From Methanoculleus sp. UBA374 (lineage in GTDB: Archaea > Halobacteriota > Methanomicrobia > Methanomicrobiales > Methanoculleaceae), in contig DAYL01000017.1 in NCBI GenBank assembly GCA_002508705.1, forward strand, positions 1 to 40,336: a stretch of DNA of 40,336 nt, in the 5' to 3' direction. Under the pieces are notes generated by a model. It searched no databases, was not told the origin of the DNA, and worked only from the letters and a program-made list of their open reading frames with translations. The position numbers and the translations under genes are program-made. This document shows positions 31,957 through 39,946 of this stretch, in pieces (the first letter of the stretch is position 1; the number at the start of each line of letters is the position of its first letter).

Positions 31957-32460
31957 TTACCCATACTCACTATTCTCATTTCCCAACGCGCCAACGGCCT
32001 CGCCAGTCCATCTCCGGAGGATCTTCCGGATCTCCCTCCCGGCAACCCGGACCCCTTCTTCGACCGCGCTGTCTATCTCCCGGCTGAATGCCCGGATCTC
32101 CCCTGCTTCGATCCCGACGATCACAACCTCCCCGGCGTACCCGAGTTCCCGGGCTACGGCTACCGCCTCCCCGATCCCGAGATCGTGGAGTGCGCACGCG
32201 AGGGTCTCCCCCCGGGAAGGCGGCGCTTCAAACGTGAGGACCTCGCCGATACGGTCGCCGACGTCCACCATCGCATCGACGATCACCACCTTCTCGTACC
32301 CCTCCATCAACGGGATCAGACCGAGTCCCCCGGTGCCGCCATCGATGACATCGACGCCGGTATACCTCCCTTCAAAGAGTTGTATCGCCCGAATGCCCGC
32401 CCCGTCGTTTCCCATGAGAGGATTTCCGCACCCGATGATACAGATCCGGTTCTTCTGCAT
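31957..32460 (-). CDS. Hydrogenase maturation endopeptidase (HyaD/HycI family)
   Basis: The 167-residue protease removes the C-terminal tail of a [NiFe] hydrogenase large subunit after nickel insertion. It starts RICIIGCGNPLMGNDGAG, with Asp19 at the position of the conserved acidic Ni ligand, Asp62 in VIVDAMVDVG and His92 in ALHDLG completing the site. The large subunit at 26472 has the matching C-terminal His440 and tail. Which of the cell's hydrogenases it serves is not shown; the closeness suggests this one. It is divergent from the ATP-grasp gene. Confidence 0.93.
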   Translation of the reverse strand: MQKNRICIIGCGNPLMGNDGAGIRAIQLFEGRYTGVDVIDGGTGGLGLIPLMEGYEKVVIVDAMVDVGDRIGEVLTFEAPPSRGETLACALHDLGIGEAVAVARELGYAGEVVIVGIEAGEIRAFSREIDSAVEEGVRVAGREIRKILRRWTGEAVGALGNENSEYG

Positions 32461-32538
32461 GACACCCTTCCCTACCGGTTATATCCGGCGAGATACAAAA
32501 GGGTACTGCACTACGAACAGCCCCGGACGTGAGACGAA

Positions 32539-33333
32539 ATGATCTATATCGTTCCTAAACCGACCGATACGCCGGACGACAACTCGACCGGCGCCGTTAT
32601 GCAGGAGCTGGAGAGAGCCGACGCCCGATACGCCCTCCTCGACCTCGGTACAATCGACCCGCTCAACTCCGGGCTTGAGAATGAACTCGTGTGGGCCTGC
32701 GGGATCCGGCAGGACGGGCACCAGTTCGAGACCCTGAGCGTGCTCGCGCTCGATAATCGGGTGATCAACACACCCGAAAGCATCGTCGCCTGCGCGTCGA
32801 AGGTGATGACGTCGGCACTCCTGCTCCGGAAAGGGGTGCGCACACCCAGGACGGCCTACCTCTGCTCGGAGGAGCAGGCACGGGACTTTCTTCTGCGGCA
32901 CGGGAAAGTCGTTTATAAACCGCTTTACGGATACGATGGGAACGGCATCAGGCTCGTGACGAAGCCGGACGACCTCGGGCCGGGACCCTGGTACCTGCAG
33001 GAGTATATTCCGAACGATCGGGACTTCCGTGTCTTTGTCCTCGGTGGAGAGGCCGTCGGCGCGATTACCCGGGTATCTGAGGGGCTGATGCACAACATCC
33101 ACCAGGGGGGGACCGGCATGCCGGTCCCGATCGATGATGAGATGCGCGCCATCGCCGAAGATTCGGCAGCGGCGATCGGGATCGATTACTGCGGCGTCGA
33201 TCTCCTCCGGGATAGAGAGGGTTACACGGTCCTTGAAGTGAACGGAACGCCGAACTGGCACTGCATGGCGGCCCCCATCCCGAATCTGCTGGCCGCCTAT
33301 CTCATCGAACGGGAACGCAATATGCGGGCCTGA
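32539..33333 (+). CDS. RimK-like ATP-grasp ligase
   Basis: The 264-residue protein is an ATP-grasp enzyme of the RimK type: an N-terminal domain (FETLSVLALDNRVINTPESI), the ATP-binding YKPLYGYDGNGIRLV near 131, FIPNDRD-like QEYIPNDRDFRVFV, HNIHQGGTG near 188, and the metal-binding VLEVNGTPNWHCM near 233. RimK relatives in methanogens add glutamate to tetrahydromethanopterin (MptN) or F420 (CofF). The sequence alone does not tell which, and the chain is a little shorter than those. AGACGAA precedes the ATG; a TATA-like GATACAAAAGG is upstream. Confidence 0.75.
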   Translation: MIYIVPKPTDTPDDNSTGAVMQELERADARYALLDLGTIDPLNSGLENELVWACGIRQDGHQFETLSVLALDNRVINTPESIVACASKVMTSALLLRKGVRTPRTAYLCSEEQARDFLLRHGKVVYKPLYGYDGNGIRLVTKPDDLGPGPWYLQEYIPNDRDFRVFVLGGEAVGAITRVSEGLMHNIHQGGTGMPVPIDDEMRAIAEDSAAAIGIDYCGVDLLRDREGYTVLEVNGTPNWHCMAAPIPNLLAAYLIERERNMRA

Positions 33334-33359
33334 GAAAAGAGGGGCGGCGGGGATGATCG

Positions 33360-33644
33360 TTACTGGAGATACTCGATCTCCTTCAAGGTCTTCTCCGCAA
33401 GTTCCTTCATCCTGGCGGAGATCCGGCTCGATGAAGCAAACTCCACATCTTTCATGGCGTTGGCAAGTTCCGTTCCGAGCACGAATATTGCATACTTATG
33501 TTCCATTTTGCTCTTATGCACCTGAGAAGGGTCTATTTTCAACGCATAATACTGCGAGAACTTCAACTCCGGGTTCTGCATCTCAAAAAAGTCTTTAATC
33601 TCAGTGAGAATCCCATGTAAGGCTATTAACTCTTCTTTGTGCAT
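33360..33644 (-). CDS. UPF0058 family protein
   Basis: The 94-residue protein matches archaeal UPF0058: MHKEELIALHGILTEIKDFF, NPELKFSQYYALKI, VHKSKMEHKYAIFVLGTELA. It is helical and soluble, of unknown function, widely conserved in Euryarchaeota. The start at 33644 has GGGAGA six bases upstream; the longer frame to 33695 runs through the TATA box. Confidence 0.88.
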   Translation of the reverse strand: MHKEELIALHGILTEIKDFFEMQNPELKFSQYYALKIDPSQVHKSKMEHKYAIFVLGTELANAMKDVEFASSSRISARMKELAEKTLKEIEYLQ

Positions 33645-33675
33645 ATTCTCTCCCGGAGATAAAAATAGTGGATAT

Positions 33676-33692
33676 AGATATTTATAAATTTG
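33676..33692 (-). promoter_or_regulatory. TATA box of the UPF0058 gene
   Basis: On the minus strand AATTTATAAATATC is a strong TATA element 32-46 bases before the ATG, implying a very short leader. Confidence 0.55.
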
Positions 33693-33707
33693 CACCCGAT
33701 ATAAAAT

Positions 33708-34910
33708 TTATTCAATCTTTATAAGCCGGATGGACAGGGGGCGCTTTATGATCCCCTGATAATCACGAGCGGCCACAAACTCGAGGTTCTTTCCTCCGAG
33801 TTGATCGAGGAGTTTCTGATCGACGACCCGGTCCATGACAAGCCCTTCAACATCGCCGTTCAGGTTCTGGAGGGCGCCTTCGACATCGGTAGCGTTCGAT
33901 TCCAGGAGGACGGTATAGTCGGGAGAGAGAAACCGCGCGATCTTTTTGTCCCGGACGTCCGCCATGTGTTCGCCGAGCGTCGACGGTGGCTTCCGGTTCT
34001 CCTCCCTGTTTTTCGGTGGCTCCAGAGGCACGGCCTCTTCCGGCCCCCCATATGCGCCGACGGGAGCCCGCTCCGCCGTCTCCCCGGGGCGGTGGTCGGT
34101 GACCACTTCCACGGGCACCTTGTTCCGGAGCGCCTTGACGATCTCCTTTCTGCTCATCTCCTCGACGCTCTTTCCCCGCGGACTGTAGGCCACGAAGTCG
34201 ATCTCGGCGACCTGCAGGAGTTCGCGGAGGATCAGTTCCCCTCCCCGGTCTCCGTCGAGCAAGGTCGTCGCGGTCTTCTGCGCGCAGAGGTCGATGATGA
34301 TGCGCGGGACGTTGGTCCCCTCGACCGCAACCGCATTCTTGATCCCGTAGCGCAGCAGGTTGATCACATCGGCCCGGCCTTCGACGATGATGATGGCGTC
34401 GGAGGTCATGACGTTCGGGCCTGCGTGCACCCTCTCCTCGCCGAGATACTCGAGTTTCTCGATCCGGATAACCTCCCGGACTTCGTCGAGGAGGTCGTCG
34501 CTGTTGATCGTCCCTTCATCGAAATCCTCCAAAAGGAGTTCTTTTGCACGTTCGACGATCCTGCGCCGCTTGGTCACCCGGATGTCCTCGATACGGTCGA
34601 CCATGACATGGGCCGTGCACGGTCCTACCCGGTCGATCGTCTCCAGCGACGATGCGAGGAGTGCGGTCTCAGCCCGGTCGAGCGAGGACGAGATGAGGAT
34701 CTCGCCTTTTGTCTCCCCCCTTTTCGTGGTGATCTGGACGTCGATCCGGCCCACCCGGCCGGTCCTCTGTAAATCGCGCAGGTCAAGGTCTTCGCCGAGC
34801 AAACCTTCCGTCTGGCCGAAGATAGCGCCCACCACGTCGGGTTTATCGACCACCCCCTCGATCTGCAGAGTAAGATGAATGAGGTATTTTGTGGTTTCCG
34901 GTGAATACAT
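33708..34910 (-). CDS. dnaG: Archaeal DnaG (DnaG-like Toprim protein)
   Basis: The 400-residue protein matches archaeal DnaG, which has a Toprim domain like bacterial primase and associates with the exosome, where it aids poly(A)-rich RNA binding; primase activity has been reported. Key features: MYSPETTKYLIHLTLQIEGV at the N-terminus, IIIVEGRADVINLL (acidic Toprim site 177-181) and LLDGDRGGEL (219-224), then a charged linker around 280-325 and a conserved C-terminus. The start at 34910 gives the family N-terminus; an in-frame upstream ATG at 34958 is less likely. It has its own promoter. Confidence 0.93.
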   Translation of the reverse strand: MYSPETTKYLIHLTLQIEGVVDKPDVVGAIFGQTEGLLGEDLDLRDLQRTGRVGRIDVQITTKRGETKGEILISSSLDRAETALLASSLETIDRVGPCTAHVMVDRIEDIRVTKRRRIVERAKELLLEDFDEGTINSDDLLDEVREVIRIEKLEYLGEERVHAGPNVMTSDAIIIVEGRADVINLLRYGIKNAVAVEGTNVPRIIIDLCAQKTATTLLDGDRGGELILRELLQVAEIDFVAYSPRGKSVEEMSRKEIVKALRNKVPVEVVTDHRPGETAERAPVGAYGGPEEAVPLEPPKNREENRKPPSTLGEHMADVRDKKIARFLSPDYTVLLESNATDVEGALQNLNGDVEGLVMDRVVDQKLLDQLGGKNLEFVAARDYQGIIKRPLSIRLIKIE

Positions 34911-34985
34911 GGAGTCGTGCCCCCTTTCAGTATAAATCGATCTCCACGTCCCGCGCATGGTTACCTCGCGCGGACATGAACATCA

Positions 34986-34999
34986 GTTATATATCTAAG
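34986..34999 (-). promoter_or_regulatory. TATA box of dnaG
   Basis: CTTAGATATATAAC on the minus strand lies about 80 bases before the ATG, giving a leader of about 50 nt. Confidence 0.5.
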
Positions 35000-35164
35000 G
35001 TGCAATTACTTAAATCAAATGGCGCCGTAAACAGAAGTTTTTTCAAAGGATAAAACCCATTACGGATGAATTCTGGTCCATATTCTGATGCAGATCATTG
35101 TATACGATATTGATGGTGAAAAACACGCCAATCCGGAGGCCGTCGTATCGGCGTCTGCACGGGA

Positions 35165-35482
35165 TCAGGCGCCACAGGAGGAAAGGAGCATAAGAACATC
35201 GTATTTCGAGAGACCGGCGATCGCCACGGTCTTCGATGAAGAGGTATGCCCGGCGACGATGTTCACATCGGTGCGGGGTATCCCGAACGTCCCGGCGATG
35301 AGTTCGATAACGGCACGGTTCGCCTTTCCGCCGACGGCAGGGGCGGTGACCTGGCACCGGATGCTCTTGCGCCATTCGTTGTATCCGGCCGGAAACGACT
35401 TCTTCTTTGCGCCTGCCGTAACATCAAGCGCCAGGGTGACACCATTCCCGGTCTCAACGACGGCGTCGGCATACGGTTCCAT
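35165..35482 (-). CDS. DUF167 (YggU/UPF0235) family protein
   Basis: The 105-residue protein matches DUF167: VTLALDVTAGAKKKSFPAGY, RCQVTAPAVGGKANRAVIEL, FGIPRTDVNIVAGHTSSSKT. This small alpha/beta protein is found in all domains; its function is unknown. It is flanked by non-coding spacers, and other frames over the same DNA lack support. Confidence 0.9.
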   Translation of the reverse strand: MEPYADAVVETGNGVTLALDVTAGAKKKSFPAGYNEWRKSIRCQVTAPAVGGKANRAVIELIAGTFGIPRTDVNIVAGHTSSSKTVAIAGLSKYDVLMLLSSCGA

Positions 35483-35679
35483 GAGAAAAGCCTCCTGAAA
35501 GGATGTCGCCCGGCACTAACGATCGATGATCACAGGCGGCTGATGCCGGTCCTCACCCGATCGTACCCATATGCCAGGCGCGCCTGTCGCGCACCTGGGT
35601 TGTCCCGCGGATCATGTCCGGGCGTCCCGCCTGACGATCACCCGGGGACCTATAGATGCGCTTTATCGGCTCTGTATTA

Positions 35680-36948
35680 TTAATTCTTCGATGATAAATA
35701 TCCTTGCCCGGGATACCAGGCCGGGTGCGTCTCCCGGAAATCCCCCTGAGCGTAAGCTCGCGTACCCCGGACGATCACCTCTTCCGGGAAGACCGCGGCG
35801 AACCCCTCAAACGGCGACCAGCCGCACTTTGCGTGGAGGCAGGAAGCATCGATACGGGTGATTTCGTCAGGATAGAAGGCATAGTCCGCCCGGTCGCCCG
35901 GTTCAAACCCCGCGCGGGGGATGCCGAGGATGGCGGCAGGCCTCCACGACGTCTTCTCGATCACGGAAGCGAGAGTTATCCGCCCCTCCCTGACCGCCGC
36001 CATCAGGAGCGGCACCATCGTCTCGACCCCCGGGATGCCGGAGGGAGCGATCTCGAACGGCAGCGCCTTCTCGCGGAGCGTGTGCGGGGCGTGGTCCGAG
36101 GCGACGACGTCGATTGCGTCCCAGCGAGACCAGAGGCCGCGCCGGGTCTCTTCATCCCTGAGCGGAGGGTTCACCCGGGCCCGGGTATCGTCGTCCTCGA
36201 ACATCTCGTACGAGAGAAAGAGGTGGTGGGGCGTCACCTCCACCGTGCCGCGTGCGGCCCCGATTGAGGCGGCGGTGCTCAGGTGGCAGAAGTGGAGACG
36301 CAGACCTTCGGGGGCGAGGTCCGAGACCCCGCGCACGGCGCGCGCCTCTCCGGCACCGGAGCGGGTGCGGTCGTGATCGGCGAGCGTTGCCGGTGCCGGA
36401 CCCCGGACCTCTTCGGCATGAATCGTGGCGAGCCCGCCGAGAGCGTGAATGCAGGAGAACAACCCCCTGAGGGTTTCCGGATCGAGTCCCTCACCGTAAC
36501 TCGACGGGGCCGCGAAGGTCTCCCCGAAGGCCATTGCACCGGCATCCCGCATCCCCGCGAGATCGGCTCCCGGTACGACGCTGGCGTTCACCGCAAACCC
36601 GCATACAGCCTGCTCCTCCGCCTCGTAGATGCGCGCCCGGAGGAGGGCGGGCGTGGTGAGGGGAGGGACGGTGTTGGGCTGATCGACGACGACCGTCACC
36701 CCGCCGGCGACCGCGCTCATCGTGCCTGTCCGCCAGTCTTCCTTCTCCGCCTGAGCCCCTCCCCGCATGTGGACATGCATATCGACTGCCCCGGGAAGAC
36801 AGGTGTACCTGCTGCAGTCGAGTGTCTCGTCGGCACGCACCGGCGCACCGATGTGCCGGACGATCCCGCCGGCGATGACGACGTCGGCACGCCGGCCTGT
36901 CGGAAGCGCCACGTTCCGGAGGACCAGATCCGCGGTCACCGGCAGCAT
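35680..36948 (-). CDS. pyrC: Dihydroorotase (type I-like)
   Basis: The 422-residue amidohydrolase interconverts carbamoyl aspartate and dihydroorotate. The site has His58 and His60 in HVHMR, QPNT (90-93), His177 in TIHAEE, His222 in FCHLST and Asp285 in SDHAPH, in the right order. The usual carboxylated lysine, or the Asp that replaces it in some type I enzymes, is not apparent; the region near 138-146 reads AMAFGETFA and there is no lysine between residues 69 and 294. A glutamate (Glu143) could take its place. The start at 36948 is set by the 13-base overlap with the preceding gene; the long frame to 37566 is the shadow of that gene. Confidence 0.88.
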   Translation of the reverse strand: MLPVTADLVLRNVALPTGRRADVVIAGGIVRHIGAPVRADETLDCSRYTCLPGAVDMHVHMRGGAQAEKEDWRTGTMSAVAGGVTVVVDQPNTVPPLTTPALLRARIYEAEEQAVCGFAVNASVVPGADLAGMRDAGAMAFGETFAAPSSYGEGLDPETLRGLFSCIHALGGLATIHAEEVRGPAPATLADHDRTRSGAGEARAVRGVSDLAPEGLRLHFCHLSTAASIGAARGTVEVTPHHLFLSYEMFEDDDTRARVNPPLRDEETRRGLWSRWDAIDVVASDHAPHTLREKALPFEIAPSGIPGVETMVPLLMAAVREGRITLASVIEKTSWRPAAILGIPRAGFEPGDRADYAFYPDEITRIDASCLHAKCGWSPFEGFAAVFPEEVIVRGTRAYAQGDFRETHPAWYPGQGYLSSKN

Positions 36949-37850
36949 GCCTCCAGGTCGTCCCGGGTCGTGCAGTACACCTCGACCATGTAAGCGGGGT
37001 GGTAACGCGTCTTCGACTCGCGGAGCCCGGCGACACCCATATCGCACTCCCGGTTTACGTAGCGGTAACGGTCGCGGAGCATAGCCGCGGTTCCGCTCGC
37101 GATCACCTTGTAGATGCCCGGATAAGCCTCGGGGAGCGCTTTCTCGAAATGGACGACCGCCATATCCCGGTTGACCGGCCCGACAATCGATATCGCCCCG
37201 ATTGTGTCGCCGATCCTGATGATCCACCCGGCAAGATCGAGGGCAAAAAAGTTGTTGACCGCAAAGAGGATGGCGTCTTTCTCGTGAGCAAGGATGGGCT
37301 CCGAGTCGCAGTCCCGCCATTCGCACCAGACCACCAGAAACTCCCAGACTTCGTTGATATTCTCCCGGGTAATCCCCTCGATCGTATACGCATACTCCCG
37401 CTCGAACCGGTTGACCTGACGCCGGATGGTGGCGTATTTCTTTCCGGCGAGGTCGGCGAGGTCGCCGGTCCGGTAAATGTAGTCGAAGAAATCCCGCCTT
37501 TCGTGGAGAGGGAGGGAGGGATAGAGTTCCCGGGTCCACGCTTCGTTTATCGGGTCGAGGACCCACAGGGGTGTGTCGCCCCCCTCTTTCACCGCCAGGT
37601 CGATGACGTCTCCGATGAGGTCGGGGTTCTTGGGGCCGATGGGCATGCGGAACGACGTTACACCGTTTATGGTGCTCGATAGGACGATTGAGCCGTCCAC
37701 CTTTGCAAACCGGTAGTCCGCATAGCGGTTCCAGCAGACCATATTCTCGAACGTGTTGTCGCTATGCACCTGGGGATACTGCCGGTAGTGCTCGGAAAAG
37801 AGGCCGCGATCATCCAGGCTCACGGGTTTAAAGTCGGCAAATCTCAGCAT
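36936..37850 (-). CDS. DUF2156 protein (phosphatidylglycerol lysyltransferase C-terminal domain-like)
   Basis: The 304-residue protein has the DUF2156 pattern: MLRFADFKPVSLDDRGLFSE, KYATIRRQVNRFEREYAYTI, then GWIIRIGDTIGAISIVGPVN and AVVHFEKALPEAYPGIYKVI, with two GNAT-like folds. Related bacterial domains transfer amino acids from tRNA to lipids; archaeal members are uncharacterised. It starts three bases after the GNAT gene stop and overlaps pyrC, so the three genes are a transcript. Confidence 0.82.
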   Translation of the reverse strand: MLRFADFKPVSLDDRGLFSEHYRQYPQVHSDNTFENMVCWNRYADYRFAKVDGSIVLSSTINGVTSFRMPIGPKNPDLIGDVIDLAVKEGGDTPLWVLDPINEAWTRELYPSLPLHERRDFFDYIYRTGDLADLAGKKYATIRRQVNRFEREYAYTIEGITRENINEVWEFLVVWCEWRDCDSEPILAHEKDAILFAVNNFFALDLAGWIIRIGDTIGAISIVGPVNRDMAVVHFEKALPEAYPGIYKVIASGTAAMLRDRYRYVNRECDMGVAGLRESKTRYHPAYMVEVYCTTRDDLEACCR

Positions 37851-37853
37851 GTC

Positions 37854-38285
37854 TCACCTTTTGTCCGGATACCACCGCATGGGGATGTGTCCATCCATTC
37901 TCCGAAACCCGAACCCGGTATAGAAGGTTTCGGTCCCTGGCTCGGCGACGAGGGCGACCCAGGTGACACCGGCAGAGGTGCAGTACCTGATCAGCGTAGA
38001 TAAGATCATCGTTCCGATGCCCCGGCCCCGGTACCCGGAAAGGACAATCAGGTCCTGGATGTAACCGTCCGAGACCCCGTCCGAGAGTACCCTGCCCATA
38101 CCGACCGCACGTCCGGTTACCGGGTCGACGGCAACGGCGAAGGCGAAACTCCCCGCGATGAGGGCGCCGAGCGCGGCCGGGTCCCACTCCTCGTTCCACC
38201 AGCCGCCCGCCCGGTAAAGGTCCGCAATCGTCTCCACGTCCCAGGCATCCACCAGACGCACCTCGATGTCCGCCCCCTCCGTCAT
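37854..38285 (-). CDS. GNAT-family acetyltransferase
   Basis: The 143-residue protein has the GNAT motif A in DLIVLSGYRGRGIGTMIL, preceded by AVGMGRVLSDG and followed by WVALVAEPGTETFYTGFGF (motif B) and an MRWYPDK tail. Substrate unknown. GGAGAGG about ten bases before the ATG at 38285 supports this start over a TTG at 38306. It is first in the operon with DUF2156 and pyrC. Confidence 0.88.
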   Translation of the reverse strand: MTEGADIEVRLVDAWDVETIADLYRAGGWWNEEWDPAALGALIAGSFAFAVAVDPVTGRAVGMGRVLSDGVSDGYIQDLIVLSGYRGRGIGTMILSTLIRYCTSAGVTWVALVAEPGTETFYTGFGFRRMDGHIPMRWYPDKR

Positions 38286-38385
38286 CGTCTTATACCTCTC
38301 CTTCAACCACGTAACAGCATCAATCGTATATTACAGGCGCGGGTCACATCACCTTGCATCAAAAGAAATGAGGCGCGGGTACCCG

Positions 38386-39381
38386 CTAGCAGACGCGCGG
38401 GACCGGGTCGCCGATGGGCGGCTCGATGAACCGCTCCCCGCCGATGGCGGTTCGTATGATCACACCGGACCCGTCGACCACTTCCCCGACGATCGCGGCG
38501 TCCCGCCCGTAGGGGTGCTTCTGGAGCGCCGCAAGGACGGCCTCGGCATCGTCTGGCGCAACCCCCATGACGACTTTGCCCTCGTTGGCCACTTCAAGAG
38601 GATCGATGCCGAGCATCCCGGCGGCACTCCGGACATTTGCCCTGAAGGGGAGGGCCTCTTCCTCGACGACGACGCCGACGCCGCTCTTTCTCGCCATCTC
38701 GTTGATGGCGTTCGCAAATCCGCCCCTCGTCGGGTCTTTCATGGCATGAATATCTCCGGCGGCGAGCGCCTGCTCAACGAGCGTCCAGAGGGGTGCAACG
38801 TCGGAGCGGATCTGGTCGCCGAAGTCGAACCCCTCGCGGTGAGTCATGATGGCGATACCGTGGTCGCCGATGGTGCCGCTGACGATGATCCGGTCACCGG
38901 CCAGGAGACCGTTATCCCGCACCACCCTCCCGGCGACGCCGATACCGGCGGTGTTGATGACGATGGTATCGAGGGCGCTCCGCTCGAGCACCTTGGTGTC
39001 GCCCGTGACGAGGTTCGCCCCGCATTCATCAAGTGCGGCGTCCATCGATGCAACGATCCGTTCGAGGTCCGCCACCTCAAAACCTTCCGGGATGACCATG
39101 CCGCACGAGAGGGCGATCGGCCGACCGCCCATCATCGCAAGGTCGTTGATGGTCCCGCAGACGGCAATGCGCCCGATATCCCCGCCGGGGAAGAAGATCG
39201 GCGAGACTACGTGGTTGTCGGTCGTAAAAACGATATTCTGGCCGTTGAGCGGGATGACCGCCCCGTCATCGAGCGATTCGAGTCCTATTCCACCGGCGTT
39301 GTTGTGTTTGAGGTTCGTGATGACGCGCAAGAGTTCGCCCATCACTTCGCCGCCGGCACCGTGCATGAGGTTGACTTTCAT
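38386..39381 (-). CDS. hypE: Hydrogenase maturation factor HypE
   Basis: The 331-residue protein dehydrates the carbamoyl group to form the cyanide ligand of [NiFe] hydrogenases. It is of the PurM/SelD-like fold: MHGAGGEVMGELL, DDGAVIPLNG, GTINDLAMMGGRPIAL, KDPTRGGFANAINEMA, and the C-terminal Cys in PRVC, which carries the carbamoyl or cyano group. The start overlaps the hypA stop by four bases. Confidence 0.96.
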   Translation of the reverse strand: MKVNLMHGAGGEVMGELLRVITNLKHNNAGGIGLESLDDGAVIPLNGQNIVFTTDNHVVSPIFFPGGDIGRIAVCGTINDLAMMGGRPIALSCGMVIPEGFEVADLERIVASMDAALDECGANLVTGDTKVLERSALDTIVINTAGIGVAGRVVRDNGLLAGDRIIVSGTIGDHGIAIMTHREGFDFGDQIRSDVAPLWTLVEQALAAGDIHAMKDPTRGGFANAINEMARKSGVGVVVEEEALPFRANVRSAAGMLGIDPLEVANEGKVVMGVAPDDAEAVLAALQKHPYGRDAAIVGEVVDGSGVIIRTAIGGERFIEPPIGDPVPRVC

Positions 39382-39719
39382 TCTTCGTCCACTTCTATTT
39401 CGACGTTCGTGACTACGATCTCCATTCCCGCAACAATTTCCGGAAGTTTTCCGCACCGAGGGCAGACAAACCGCTCGCTCCCCTCGTAGCCGCAGGAGCA
39501 GCGGGTGCGTGCCTCGACGTCCCGGCATGAGAGCCGGGTGCCCGAAAAGAGCGGGTCGTCCTCGATGATGATATTAAAGAGAAATTCCACCTGTTCGGGG
39601 TTCACCATCGCCATTTTACCGACATCCACATAGACACGCTTCACCCCTTTTGCGCCGTTATCGAGCGCAGCGCGGCGGGCGGTCGTGTAGATGTCGTAGG
39701 CGATGCTGTACTCGTGCAT
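39378..39719 (-). CDS. hypA: Hydrogenase nickel incorporation protein HypA
   Basis: The 113-residue protein delivers nickel. MHEYSIA supplies the N-terminal nickel ligands, including His2, and the zinc site is formed by the CXC of CSCGYEG and the CXXC of CPRCGK. It shares a base with hypC upstream (TAATG) and overlaps hypE. Confidence 0.95.
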   Translation of the reverse strand: MHEYSIAYDIYTTARRAALDNGAKGVKRVYVDVGKMAMVNPEQVEFLFNIIIEDDPLFSGTRLSCRDVEARTRCSCGYEGSERFVCPRCGKLPEIVAGMEIVVTNVEIEVDEE

Positions 39720-39946
39720 TACTCCTCCGTCATCGCGGCGTAAACCTGCTTGAAGACCTCACGGGTCTCGAGCCCATCTTCTCTGCTGAGACGCTGGATG
39801 GCAAACCCGACGTGGACAAGCACGAATTCCCCGACCTTCACATCCACAAGGTCGAGCCGGACCTCCTGCTGCAGGTCTCCGAAGTCGACGACGCCGATAT
39901 TGCCTTCTTTTATCTCCAGAACCTCACCGGGCATTGCAATACACAT
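39719..39946 (-). CDS. hypC: Hydrogenase assembly chaperone HypC
   Basis: The 75-residue chaperone begins MCIAMPGEV, with the essential Cys2 that holds the Fe(CN)2CO unit with HypD, and has VVDFGDLQQEVRLDLV and VGEFVLVHVGFAI. The longer open frame to 40258 has no support. It is the first gene of hypC-hypA-hypE; hypB, hypD and hypF are not in the window. Confidence 0.96.
   Translation of the reverse strand: MCIAMPGEVLEIKEGNIGVVDFGDLQQEVRLDLVDVKVGEFVLVHVGFAIQRLSREDGLETREVFKQVYAAMTEE

Noticed and set aside
35088..35498. Plus-strand frame opposite DUF167
   Set aside because: The DUF167 match is strong on the minus strand and the plus frame is mostly its complement.
36949..37566. N-terminal extension of dihydroorotase in the long minus-strand frame
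   Set aside because: The extension overlaps the DUF2156 gene out of frame and is Arg/Gly-rich shadow sequence.
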